Source of the DNA: an uncultured Allobosea sp.
Lineage (GTDB): Bacteria > Pseudomonadota > Alphaproteobacteria > Rhizobiales > Beijerinckiaceae
Direction of reading: 5' to 3'
DNA: 37,304 bases
Assembly: GCF_945957345.1 (NCBI RefSeq)
Contig: NZ_CAMFKW010000049.1
Span: 1 to 37,304 of the forward strand
Positions 1 to 6,925 of the stretch are shown piece by piece; the stretch's first letter is position 1, and each line of letters begins with the position of its first letter. The position numbers were made by a program, and so were the translations under genes. The notes beneath the pieces were generated by a model that was not told where the DNA came from, searched no databases, and saw nothing but the letters and a program-made list of their open reading frames with translations.

Positions 1-370
1 TCAGCACGACCGCATCGCCCTGGCTGGGCAAGGGAGAGGCAAAGACATCGACGATATGATCGGTTCCGAGGCGGGGCGTACCGAGATCGAGGCGATATTC
101 GCTGACGCTGGCGCCGCGGCGCTGCACCTCCTCGATCAACCCGAGGACGGGCGAGCCGAAGGCGACGAGATCGTCGATGCGCTGGCGCTTGAGCAGAGCC
201 GCGCTCGACTGGAAGAAGTCCTCGGCTGCCGTGTTGGCGTAGAGCACGGCATGCCCCTCGCCGATCACCAGCACCGGCATCGGCAGCACCGTCAGCGCCT
301 GGACCTCGATCGGATCGAGCAGATAGGTGCTGCGGCTTCCAAGCCCCTTGTCGGCAAACATCGCCGTCAT
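1..370 (-). CDS. ntrB: Nitrogen regulation sensor kinase NtrB, N-terminal part (cut by window edge)
   Basis: Reading the minus strand from an ATG at 370 gives an open frame of 123 codons that runs off the left edge without a stop. The start is chosen because AAGGAG lies six bases upstream; a second ATG at 361 is in frame. The visible part has a PAS-like sensor segment (LPMPVLVIGEGHAVLYANTA, then a stretch around ASVSEYRLDLG) of the kind that opens NtrB/GlnL kinases. The histidine kinase core lies outside the window. NtrB phosphorylates and dephosphorylates the regulator NtrC in response to nitrogen status through PII proteins. The gene begins 18 bases after the dusB stop, matching the known nifR3-ntrB-ntrC operon of alphaproteobacteria. 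That context carries much of the identification, since only the N-terminus is seen. Confidence 0.82.
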   Translation of the reverse strand, partial: MTAMFADKGLGSRSTYLLDPIEVQALTVLPMPVLVIGEGHAVLYANTAAEDFFQSSAALLKRQRIDDLVAFGSPVLGLIEEVQRRGASVSEYRLDLGTPRLGTDHIVDVFASPLPSQGDAVVL

Positions 371-388
371 CGGCAGCTCCTTGCGGCG

Positions 389-1378
389 TCAGGCCGCTTC
401 GCGATTACGGTCGGTCGAAAACAGCCCCGAGAGAGCCGCCAGGACCTGTCGGGGTTCGTCTGAAGTCAGGAGGCTGCGGCGCAATTCCGCATCGGGTTCG
501 CAGCCGTCGGCAACCGCGTCATCCGCATAGGCCGCCAGATGCTTGCGGGCATGGCGCACGCCATGCGCGACGCCCATCAAGGCCAGCAAGCCCTCGTAAT
601 GCTCGCGCGCCAGATCCAGCTTCTCGACCAGCGTCAATGGCCGGAAGGCACGCCCGTCGAGCGCCGCGCCGATCTCACCGACCAGCCAGGGCCGGCCGAG
701 CGCCGCGCGTCCCACCATGACGAAATCGGCGCCCGACTGCGCGAGGCAGTCCCGCGCATCCGCAACATCATGGATGTCGCCATTGGCGACGAGCGGAAAA
801 TCGCCAGCGGCACGCACCGCCGCGATCGCCCGCCAATCGGCCTTGCCCTTGTAGAATTGCTGGCGCGTCCGGCCATGGACCGTGATCATCCGCGCGCCCG
901 CCGCCACCGCCCTGCGAGCAAGCTCGGGAGCGTTGCGGGAGGCATCGTCCCAGCCGAGACGCATCTTGACCGTCACCGGCACGCTGGTGGCGGCGACCGC
1001 GGCTTCGACCAGCGCGATCGCATGATCGAGATCGCGCATCAGGGCGGAACCGGCCCAGCCGCCCGTCACCTTCTTGGCCGGGCAGCCCATGTTGATATCG
1101 ACGATATCGGCGCCGTTGGCCTCGGCCAGCCGCGCGGCTTCCCCCATCCAATAGGGGGCGCAGCCGGCAAGCTGGACAACATGCGGCGACACGCCCTCGC
1201 CTTCGGCCCGGATGCGCGCCTCCTCGCTGCCGCGGACGAACTCGTCCGACGCGACCATCTCCGACACGACGATTCCGGCATGCTGACGCGCCGCAAGGCG
1301 GCGCATGACGATGTCGGTCACGCCAGACATTGGCGCCAGGAAGGCGCGGGACGTGATCGGGATACCTGCGATGTCCAA
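389..1378 (-). CDS. dusB: tRNA-dihydrouridine synthase DusB (NifR3)
   Basis: FMN-dependent reductase that converts uridine to dihydrouridine in the D-loop of tRNA. The product has the family opening [21 protein letters not shown], the catalytic-cysteine motif NMGCPAKKV, the substrate and FMN segments [12 protein letters not shown] and [15 protein letters not shown], and VANGDIHD and [10 protein letters not shown] near the barrel end. The start is uncertain. No ATG stands where the family normally begins. I chose TTG at 1378, which opens with LDIAGIPI and has AGCAGG nine bases upstream, giving 329 aa. Upstream in-frame starts at 1417 (ATG) and 1438 (TTG) have no ribosome site, and 1417 falls inside a likely promoter -10 element. 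It is the first gene of a probable dusB-ntrB operon and is divergent from ispDF. Confidence 0.93.
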   Translation of the reverse strand: MDIAGIPITSRAFLAPMSGVTDIVMRRLAARQHAGIVVSEMVASDEFVRGSEEARIRAEGEGVSPHVVQLAGCAPYWMGEAARLAEANGADIVDINMGCPAKKVTGGWAGSALMRDLDHAIALVEAAVAATSVPVTVKMRLGWDDASRNAPELARRAVAAGARMITVHGRTRQQFYKGKADWRAIAAVRAAGDFPLVANGDIHDVADARDCLAQSGADFVMVGRAALGRPWLVGEIGAALDGRAFRPLTLVEKLDLAREHYEGLLALMGVAHGVRHARKHLAAYADDAVADGCEPDAELRRSLLTSDEPRQVLAALSGLFSTDRNREAA

Positions 1379-1416
1379 AGGGCAAAGCCTGCTTTTAAGG
1401 CATTTCTCAATGTGCA

Positions 1417-1446
1417 TATTTATTGGACAATGCTGCAAGAGCGCAA
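1417..1446 (-). promoter_or_regulatory. Candidate sigma-70-type promoter of dusB-ntrB
   Basis: On the minus strand TTGCGC (1446-1441) and TAAATA (1422-1417) are separated by 18 bases. An alternative -10 ATAAAT gives 17. Transcription would start near 1410, which favours the TTG start of dusB at 1378. The -35 side sits in a region with a direct repeat ATGCTGCAA (about 1430-1438 and 1461-1469) flanking a GCGC-rich imperfect palindrome. It was found by eye only. Confidence 0.4.
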
Positions 1447-1526
1447 GCGCTTATGCGCACATGCTGCAATGCAACAGCGTCGCACCCCCTGCCCCTGCGC
1501 GACAGAATTGGTTATGGCATGCGCCC

Positions 1527-2762
1527 ATGACCTCTTTGCAGCCAGGACCCAGTGCCGTGTTCCGCCCCTCCGATGCGCTCCAGCCTGTCGCCGCCCTGCT
1601 CGTCGCGGCCGGCCGTGGCCTGCGGGCCGGAGAGGGAGAGCCGAAGCAGTATCGGCTCGTCGAAGGCCGCCCGGTTCTTGCCCATGCGCTGCTGCCTTTC
1701 CTGGCAGAGCCCGCGATCGAACGCATCGCCGTCGTGATCGGCGAAGGCGACGAGGCGCGCTACACCAATGCCATGGCCGGGATCGACAGTTCGCGGCTTG
1801 CAGCCCCGACGCTCGGTGGCGCGACGCGCCAGGCCTCCGTGCGGCGCGGCCTGCTTGCGCTTGCCCGCGAGGGCTTCGACGGCATCGTGCTGGTCCATGA
1901 TGCAGCTCGCCCCTTCGTCTCGCGCGCCCAGATCAGCGCGGCGATCCACCGGCTCGGCGCGGGCGCCATCGCCGCGATCCCGGCCCTGCCCGTGACCGAC
2001 ACCGTGAAGCGCACCAGCGCCGATGGCCATGTCGCCGAAACGCCGCCGCGCGACCAGCTCGTCACCGTCCAGACACCGCAGGCCTTCCGCTTCAAGCCGC
2101 TGCTGGAAGCCCATGAGGCGGCGGAGGCTGCCTTGCTGCATGGCTTCACCGACGATGCCGCCTTGATGGAATGGGCAGGCCACCCGGTCGCGACATTCCA
2201 GGGCGACCCGGCCAATGTGAAGCTGACCCATGCCGCCGATTTCTTGCGGGCCGCCGCACATCCCGGCAAGGCGCTCGTGACGCGTGTCGGCACCGGCTAC
2301 GATGTTCATGCCTTCGGCCCGGGCGACCATGTCTGGCTGGGCGGCGTCCGGATCGGGCACGACCAGGGCGTCATCGCCCATTCCGATGGCGATGTCGCGC
2401 TCCATGCCCTGACCGATGCCCTGCTGGGTGCGCTCGCGGATGGCGATATCGGCACGCATTTCCCACCGAGCGATCCGCAATGGCGCGGCGCGGCTTCAGC
2501 CCAGTTCCTCGCCTTCGCGGCAGCGCGCGTCCGCGAGCGCGGCGGGCGCATCGACTTCCTCGACCTCACAGTCGTCTGCGAAGCCCCGAAAATCGGACCG
2601 CATCGCGAGGCCATCCGCGCCGAGATCGCGGCCATCGCCGGCGTCTCGCTCGGCAAGGTCGCGATCAAGGCAACGACCTCGGAGCGCATGGGCTTCACCG
2701 GGCGACGCGAGGGCCTCGTCGCATTTGGGACGGCAACGATCCGGCTGCCCGAGGAGGACTAG
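1527..2762 (+). CDS. ispDF: Bifunctional IspD-IspF (MEP isoprenoid pathway)
   Basis: Fused enzyme for two steps of the methylerythritol phosphate pathway: 2-C-methyl-D-erythritol 4-phosphate cytidylyltransferase (N-terminal, about residues 18-235) and 2-C-methyl-D-erythritol 2,4-cyclodiphosphate synthase (about 251-411). The IspD half shows the nucleotide-binding motif [20 protein letters not shown] and VHDAARPFV. The IspF half opens [12 protein letters not shown], with metal ligands Asp259 and His261 and a third at His293 (HALTD), followed by [12 protein letters not shown] and [14 protein letters not shown] chose ATG 1527, giving 411 aa, because homology begins shortly after it; the frame stays open to 1305 but upstream codons antisense to dusB look non-coding. 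The fusion is common in alphaproteobacteria. It ends two bases before pncC, so the two are probably co-transcribed. dxr of the same pathway lies at 32633-33814. Confidence 0.96.
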   Translation: MTSLQPGPSAVFRPSDALQPVAALLVAAGRGLRAGEGEPKQYRLVEGRPVLAHALLPFLAEPAIERIAVVIGEGDEARYTNAMAGIDSSRLAAPTLGGATRQASVRRGLLALAREGFDGIVLVHDAARPFVSRAQISAAIHRLGAGAIAAIPALPVTDTVKRTSADGHVAETPPRDQLVTVQTPQAFRFKPLLEAHEAAEAALLHGFTDDAALMEWAGHPVATFQGDPANVKLTHAADFLRAAAHPGKALVTRVGTGYDVHAFGPGDHVWLGGVRIGHDQGVIAHSDGDVALHALTDALLGALADGDIGTHFPPSDPQWRGAASAQFLAFAAARVRERGGRIDFLDLTVVCEAPKIGPHREAIRAEIAAIAGVSLGKVAIKATTSERMGFTGRREGLVAFGTATIRLPEED

Positions 2763-2764
2763 CC

Positions 2765-3301
2765 ATGTTCGATCCTGGCATCCGCTCGCTCGCGGCCGAG
2801 TTGCTGAACAGGAGCCTGGAACGCGGCTTCACCGTCGCGACGGTCGAATCCTGTACCGGCGGCCTGGTCTGCGGCGCGCTGACCGCCATCGCTGGCTCGT
2901 CCGCGATGGTCCTGGGTGGCCTGATCACCTATTCCAATGAAGCCAAATCCGCGCTCGCCGGCGTGCCTGCCGCGCTGATCGCACAGCACGGCGCCGTCAG
3001 CGAGTCGGTGGCGCGCGCCATGGCGGAAGGCGGGCGCGAGCGCCTCAACGCAACCTTCGCGGTCTCGATCACGGGTGTCGCCGGCCCCGGCGGCGGCAGT
3101 GTCGAGAAGCCGGTCGGGCTGGTCCATTTCGCCTGCGCCGGCCCTTCCGGCACCCGCCATCGCGAGCGCCGCTTCGGCGAGCAATCGCGCGACGAAATCC
3201 GCCGCCTCAGCGTGCTGGAAGTGCTGGACCTGCTGCGCGAGACGGTTTTGACTGCCCCTGCCCCTCAGGCGCCGAGTGCCGGTGCTTCGCCCCGCCCATA
3301 G
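2765..3301 (+). CDS. pncC: CinA C-terminal-type nicotinamide-nucleotide amidase (PncC)
   Basis: Stand-alone CinA C-terminal domain, 178 aa, expected to deamidate nicotinamide mononucleotide to nicotinate mononucleotide in pyridine nucleotide salvage. Family motifs are in order: VESCTGGLVCGAL with the probable catalytic Ser29, LGGLITYSNEAKSALAGV (Tyr56, Lys61), GAVSESVARAMAEG, SITGVAGPGGGSVEKPVG and the terminal DEIRRLSVLEVLDLL helix. The N-terminal MoCF-like domain of full CinA is absent, as in many proteobacteria. The start ATG is two bases after the ispDF stop. The last 37 bases overlap the 3' end of the convergent gene at 3265-3738, giving a low-complexity Ala/Pro tail (APAPQAPSAGASPRP). 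Confidence 0.92.
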   Translation: MFDPGIRSLAAELLNRSLERGFTVATVESCTGGLVCGALTAIAGSSAMVLGGLITYSNEAKSALAGVPAALIAQHGAVSESVARAMAEGGRERLNATFAVSITGVAGPGGGSVEKPVGLVHFACAGPSGTRHRERRFGEQSRDEIRRLSVLEVLDLLRETVLTAPAPQAPSAGASPRP

Positions 3302-3738
3302 ACGAGATCGGCCCGGCGCGCGAAGGCTTCCGAGAATTTGTGGAAAGCCTTGTCGAACATTGTGCCCATCAGCAGGCCGAGCATGCGGCTGGCGAATTCG
3401 TAGGTGATGAAGAAGCCGATTTCGCAGCCCGTCTCATGCGGCTTGAAGGTCCAGCGGTTCTCCAGATGGCGGAACGGCCCGTCGACATATTCGACGAGGA
3501 TCTTGAGATTGGCCGGATCGAGCGTGACGCGGCTGGTGAAGGTCTCGCGGATTGCCTTGTAACCGACGGTCATATCGGCCAGCAGCACCTCGCCACCGCC
3601 CTCGCGCGGCGTGCGCCGGCGCACCGTCAGCCCCTCGCAGAGCGGCAGGAACTGCGGATATTTCTCGACATCGGCGACGAGCGCGAACATCTGCTCGGGC
3701 GAGTGCGTCACCCGGCGGGTGCTGTTGAACATCGGCAT
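3265..3738 (-). CDS. RatA/COQ10-like START-domain protein (coenzyme Q-binding)
   Basis: A 157 aa SRPBCC/START-family protein of the type II RatA / COQ10 group. Recognisable stretches are RRVTHSPEQMFALVADVEKY followed by PQFLPLCEG, ADMTVGYKAIRETFTSRV, VDGPFRHLENRWTF and FITYEFASRMLGLLMG. Mitochondrial COQ10 homologues bind coenzyme Q and assist respiration; E. coli RatA was described as inhibiting ribosome subunit association. Alphaproteobacterial members next to lipA are usually read as COQ10-like, and I prefer that role, by inference. It lies 15 bases after the lipA stop on the same strand and is probably co-transcribed with it. Its 3' end overlaps pncC tail to tail by 37 bases. Confidence 0.88.
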   Translation of the reverse strand: MPMFNSTRRVTHSPEQMFALVADVEKYPQFLPLCEGLTVRRRTPREGGGEVLLADMTVGYKAIRETFTSRVTLDPANLKILVEYVDGPFRHLENRWTFKPHETGCEIGFFITYEFASRMLGLLMGTMFDKAFHKFSEAFARRADLVYGRGEAPALGA

Positions 3739-3753
3739 CGAAGAGGTGCCTTC

Positions 3754-4767
3754 TCAGCCGCGGCGGTTGTGGCCGATACCGATCTGGGCATCGCGCGCCG
3801 CACGCAGCCGGGCGAAATCCTCGCCGGCATGATGCGAGGAGCGGGTCAGCGGCGTCGAGGACACCATCAGGAAGCCCTTGGCATAGGCGATGGTCTCGAA
3901 GCTCTTGAACTCGTCAGGCGTGACGAAGCGGATCACGGCATGGTGCTTGCGCGAAGGCGCGAGATACTGGCCGATCGTCATGAAATCGACCTCGGCCGAG
4001 CGCAGATCGTCCATCAGCTGAAGCACCTCGTTCCGCTCCTCGCCGAGGCCGACCATGATGCCGGACTTGGTGAAGATCGTCGGGTCGAGCTCCTTCACCC
4101 GCTGCAGCAGGCGCAGCGAATGGAAATAGCGCGCGCCCGGGCGAACCTTGAGATACTTGCCGGGCACCGTCTCCAGATTGTGGTTGAAGACGTCGGGCTT
4201 GGCCGCCACGACGACTTCGAGCGCACCGGGCTTGCGCAGGAAGTCCGGCGTCAGGATCTCGATGGTGGTGCCGGGCGAAGCCTTGCGGATTGCCTTGATC
4301 ACATTGGCGAAATGCTCGGCGCCGCCATCCTTGAGGTCGTCGCGGTCCACCGAGGTGATCACGACATGCTCGAGCCCGAGCTTGGTGACGGCATCGGCGA
4401 TCTTGCGGGGTTCTTCCAGGTCGAGCGGCTGCGGCACGCCGGTCTTCACGTTGCAGAAGGCGCAGGCCCGCGTGCAGGTGTCGCCCATGATCATGAAGGT
4501 GGCGTGCTTCTTTTCCCAGCACTCGCCGATATTCGGACAGCCGGCTTCCTCGCAGACCGTGACCAGCTTCTCGGCCTTCACGATAGCCTTGGTCTCGGCC
4601 CATTTCGGCGAGCCCGGCGCCTTGACGCGGATCCAGTCCGGCTTGCGCAGCACCGGGTTCTCCGGCCGCTTCTGCTTCTCGGGATGGCGCACCTCGGCGG
4701 CTTGCGCCTTCGGATTGCCGGCATTGGGCCGCGGATCGCGGTTCAGCAGGTCGAGAACAAGCGCCAT
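3754..4767 (-). CDS. lipA: Lipoyl synthase LipA
   Basis: Radical SAM enzyme that inserts two sulfurs into octanoyl groups bound to lipoyl domains of 2-oxoacid dehydrogenases and the glycine cleavage H protein. At 337 aa it is of normal length. It carries both iron-sulfur motifs: the auxiliary cluster cysteines 72, 77 and 83 ([14 protein letters not shown]) and the radical SAM triplet 98, 102 and 105 (CTRACAFC). Other family segments are [38 protein letters not shown] and the C-terminal [10 protein letters not shown], which includes the conserved serine. A good promoter (4816-4844) and a leader hairpin precede it. It heads a probable lipA-coq10-like operon. Confidence 0.98.
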   Translation of the reverse strand: MALVLDLLNRDPRPNAGNPKAQAAEVRHPEKQKRPENPVLRKPDWIRVKAPGSPKWAETKAIVKAEKLVTVCEEAGCPNIGECWEKKHATFMIMGDTCTRACAFCNVKTGVPQPLDLEEPRKIADAVTKLGLEHVVITSVDRDDLKDGGAEHFANVIKAIRKASPGTTIEILTPDFLRKPGALEVVVAAKPDVFNHNLETVPGKYLKVRPGARYFHSLRLLQRVKELDPTIFTKSGIMVGLGEERNEVLQLMDDLRSAEVDFMTIGQYLAPSRKHHAVIRFVTPDEFKSFETIAYAKGFLMVSSTPLTRSSHHAGEDFARLRAARDAQIGIGHNRRG

Positions 4768-4793
4768 AACAGGGTCCGGGCTTCAACAGCAGG

Positions 4794-4810
4794 AGCCGGC
4801 CAAGCCGGCT
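4794..4810 (-). other. Perfect hairpin in the lipA 5' leader
   Basis: AGCCGGC and GCCGGCT form a perfect seven-base stem with a three-base loop, between the predicted lipA promoter and the ATG at 4767. No T run follows, so it is not a normal terminator. It could affect mRNA stability or translation; its role is unknown. Confidence 0.45.
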
Positions 4811-4815
4811 TCCTC

Positions 4816-4844
4816 TAGCTAATCCCCAAAGCGCTCTGCCGCAA
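4816..4844 (-). promoter_or_regulatory. Candidate sigma-70-type promoter of lipA
   Basis: On the minus strand TTGCGG (4844-4839) and TAGCTA (4821-4816) are separated by exactly 17 bases. They lie about 50 bases upstream of the lipA start, in the short gap after the upstream small membrane protein gene. The -35 is identical to the one in front of lexA. Confidence 0.5.
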
Positions 4845-4867
4845 CTCCCGGCCCCGGCAACAGAGCT

Positions 4868-5146
4868 TCACCTGCGACCGCGGGCCGCGTTCCAGATCAC
4901 GATGACGATGATCGCGCCGGCAATCGCTGCGGTCAGCGTCCGCCAGAAGCCGAAAACCGGAATCTCCATGAGTTCGGCGACCTTGGCACCGACGAACGAG
5001 CCAGCGACGCCGACCAGCATATTGGTGAAGAGCCCGTGATCGGACGAGGTCAGGCGCTCGGCGATCCAGCCGGCGAGCAGGCCGATCAGCAGCGTCATGA
5101 AGAAGCCATAGCCCGGCTGGGCCATGGTGGCGGCAAAGCTTTCCAT
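4868..5146 (-). CDS. GlsB/YeaQ/YmgE family small membrane protein
   Basis: A 92 aa hydrophobic protein of the so-called transglycosylase-associated family. It has three predicted membrane segments, around GFFMTLLIGLLAGWIAERL, MLVGVAGSFVGAKVAEL and LTAAIAGAIIVIVIW, with the family's glycine-rich spacing and a short basic C-terminus (NAARGRR). Members are often stress-induced, but no biochemical function is firmly established and the transglycosylase name is historical. I chose ATG 5146 because the longer frame to 5233 adds a polar, Arg-rich segment unlike the family; GGGGAAC upstream could serve as ribosome site. A divergent relative follows at 5337-5675. Confidence 0.82.
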   Translation of the reverse strand: MESFAATMAQPGYGFFMTLLIGLLAGWIAERLTSSDHGLFTNMLVGVAGSFVGAKVAELMEIPVFGFWRTLTAAIAGAIIVIVIWNAARGRR

Positions 5147-5240
5147 CGAAGAAGTTCCCCTAGCCATGCGCGGATGCGCGCCTACCAACGACGCGTGCCG
5201 GCTGAAGTTCCGCATCCATGCGGAGCGGGTCAATCCCTCT

Positions 5241-5330
5241 CGTCATTGCGAGGAGCAAAGCGACGAAGCAATCCAGGGGGACGTAGAGCACTGCCGCCCC
5301 TGGATTGCTTCGCTGCGCTCGCAAGGACGG
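5241..5330. repeat. REP-like palindromic repeat, type A
   Basis: Two long arms, about 5241-5279 and 5297-5330, are imperfect inverted copies of each other. The left begins CGTCATTGCGAGG and ends GCAATCCAGGGG; the right begins CCCCTGGATTGCTTCG and ends GCAAGGACGG. They flank a 17-base centre. This GTCATTGCGAG/CAATCC pattern is a known style of dispersed intergenic palindrome in many bacteria. It fills the gap between the two GlsB-type genes and could fold into a long RNA hairpin in their transcript. Confidence 0.75.
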
Positions 5331-5336
5331 AGAGCT

Positions 5337-5675
5337 TCAGGCGATGAAGCGCGCCAGCAGGATGACGAGGATGGCGCCAATGACCGCCATGCCGGCATCG
5401 TCGAGGAAGCCATAGCCGGTATTCAGGCGCCAGCCGGTGAGGCGCACGATGCCTTGCCCGACCAGCATGCCGAGCACGCCGACGACCGCATGGCGGATGA
5501 CCCCGCCGCCTCCGACGATCAGGCTGGCTGCGAAACCCGTGAACGTGCCGAAGGCCACGGTCGGAACGATGACGCTCCAGTCGAGCGGCAGCGCCCGGCG
5601 CGGCGGCAGGATCTCGATCTCCTCGTCGCGGACGACACGATCGGGCTTGGCAGATTTGCGGGTGCGTGGCGGCAT
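5337..5675 (-). CDS. GlsB/YeaQ-like small membrane protein with basic N-terminal extension
   Basis: A 112 aa protein with a polar, charged N-terminus (PRTRKSAKPDRVVRDEEIE) of about 30 residues, followed by hydrophobic segments near IVPTVAFGTFTGFAASLIVG, AVVGVLGMLVGQGIVRLTG and AGMAVIGAILVILLARFIA. The glycine spacing (VVGVLGMLVGQ, then IGAILVILL) parallels the neighbour at 4868-5146, so I read it as a divergent member of the same family; that relationship is my own alignment by eye. ATG 5675 is preferred over 5738, because the longer version starts within a palindromic repeat. The gene ends six bases before the type A repeat. Confidence 0.7.
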   Translation of the reverse strand: MPPRTRKSAKPDRVVRDEEIEILPPRRALPLDWSVIVPTVAFGTFTGFAASLIVGGGGVIRHAVVGVLGMLVGQGIVRLTGWRLNTGYGFLDDAGMAVIGAILVILLARFIA

Positions 5676-5732
5676 CGCTGCAATATGGAATGGAGACAGG
5701 CGGACGCCAAGCGCCCGCGGCCGGAGACCGAG

Positions 5733-5816
5733 CGTCATTCATGCGCGAAGCGCGCGGTCAATCCGAAGCTCGATGAGGAGCGCGGATCGGCGCGGTTTGC
5801 TCCGGATGACGGGCAT
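5733..5816. repeat. REP-like repeat, type B (degenerate)
   Basis: The segment starts CGTCATTC and ends GGATGACG, nearly perfect inverted termini. The right half, including GGATCGGCGCGGTTTGCTCC, resembles the right half of the element at 10258-10345 (GGATCGGCGCAGCTTGTCC). The left half is poorly palindromic, so this looks like an older, decayed copy. Confidence 0.55.
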
Positions 5817-5844
5817 CTCTCCGTCGGGAACCACCGAGCGCCAA

Positions 5845-5878
5845 GAAAAAAGCCGGCCCCGCGAGGGACCGGCCTTTT
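5845..5878 (-). terminator. Rho-independent terminator of the IalB-family gene
   Basis: On the minus strand a nine-base GC stem (GCCGGTCCC / GGGGCCGGC, one T-G pair, four-base loop TCGC; 5852-5873) is followed by TTTTTTC. It lies 26 bases after the stop of the gene at 5904-6683. A run of A precedes the stem, so it could also work weakly in the other direction. Confidence 0.85.
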
Positions 5879-5903
5879 CGATATCAGGCGTTTGCGCCGG
5901 CGC

Positions 5904-6683
5904 TCAGGGCTTCGGCGGGGTCGCGGGCGCGGCGCCAGGAGCCGGGGCAGCGCCGGGAGCGGCACTGGCGCCGCCGGAGCCGAGGCGCTGGCGCAGCTCT
6001 TCCTGGCGCTTGCCGAGCTCGTCCTGGAGCTGCTTCTGCTGGTCCTCGAGCACCTTCGGATCGATCGCGGCGCCCTCGAAGCCCTTGGCGAAGTCAGCCA
6101 GCGGGATGGTGAAGGTCAATTCACGGCCACCCTGGTTCTGGACGCTGACGTTCAGGTTCGTGCCCTTCTTCATCGCGTTGATGAAGTCGTCCTTCACCTG
6201 CGCCTCGGCGAAGCAGCCATTCGGGAAGCAGATGGCGTAGCGGCCGCCGGTCGGCTGAGCCGTGTCGACGCCGAAGCGGATGCCGGGCTGCAGCAACAGG
6301 CCGAGCGGCATCAGGAAGCGCACGATCTTGTTGGCATCGCCCTTCACGTCATAGACCGCAACGGCGAGCACCGGCTGGCCCTGATCCGAGACGAAGTCGC
6401 GGGTGGTGTAGCAGATTTCCTTGTTGGCAGCCGGGTCCTTGCCGCAGACCTTGGTCCAGCTGGTCTGCGAGGGCTCAGGCTTGACCTGGACGACGGTCGG
6501 GCCGGCAGGCGCTGCGCCGCCGGGCTGGGCGGGAGCGGCGGGCTGCTGGGCCGGAGCAGCCGGACGGGCAGGCGCCGGGCGCTGCGCCGGAGCCTGGGCG
6601 AAGGCTGCGACAGGCGCGAAGCCGATGGCAGCGCTGAGCGCGAGGCCGAGCGCGCGAGATGACAGGCGATACGAAGCGGACAT
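5904..6683 (-). CDS. Invasion-associated locus B (IalB) family secreted protein
   Basis: A 259 aa exported protein. It has a signal peptide (about 1-30, ending APVAAFAQA), a Pro/Ala/Gln-rich linker (31-62), an IalB domain (about 68-205) with four cysteines (WTKVCGK, KEICYTT, YAICFPNGCFAEA), a short charged helix likely to form a coiled coil (DQQKQLQDELGKRQEELRQRL) and an Ala/Pro/Gly tail. IalB was named for a Bartonella protein linked to erythrocyte entry. Homologues are widespread in free-living alphaproteobacteria, where the role is unknown, so the name should not be read as evidence of virulence. I chose ATG 6683 because the signal peptide follows and AAGGA sits immediately upstream. It is monocistronic, with its own terminator. 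Confidence 0.88.
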   Translation of the reverse strand: MSASYRLSSRALGLALSAAIGFAPVAAFAQAPAQRPAPARPAAPAQQPAAPAQPGGAAPAGPTVVQVKPEPSQTSWTKVCGKDPAANKEICYTTRDFVSDQGQPVLAVAVYDVKGDANKIVRFLMPLGLLLQPGIRFGVDTAQPTGGRYAICFPNGCFAEAQVKDDFINAMKKGTNLNVSVQNQGGRELTFTIPLADFAKGFEGAAIDPKVLEDQQKQLQDELGKRQEELRQRLGSGGASAAPGAAPAPGAAPATPPKP

Positions 6684-6925
6684 TCCTTGTCTTTCCTTAC
6701 CAAGCGAATTCGGGATCACGACTTCGCAAGCCGCGCGCGTCACCGCTGATGGCCCAATCGCATGGGGCGCAGGCCATCGCAAGCCGTGCACATCAAGGCC
6801 GATTGAGGCGTTTGAATGACACCCTGCCCTCGCCTTTAGCGAGTTCGCCCCGAGGATTCCAGCCCGAATAGCTGCGTGACCGCGCTGCTCCCATGCTATT
6901 CTTGCGCAGGGAATCAGGTTGAACG

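Noticed and set aside
539..1900. Long plus-strand open frame of 453 codons opposite dusB and out of frame with ispDF
   Set aside because: Shadow frame, Arg/Ala-rich, crossing two real genes with diagnostic motifs.
3340..4818. Plus-strand open frame of 492 codons opposite the COQ10-like gene and lipA
   Set aside because: Spans two certain minus-strand genes; no recognisable domain.
5904..6683. Virulence factor reading of the IalB-family gene
   Set aside because: IalB homologues are widespread in free-living alphaproteobacteria; nothing else here suggests host invasion.
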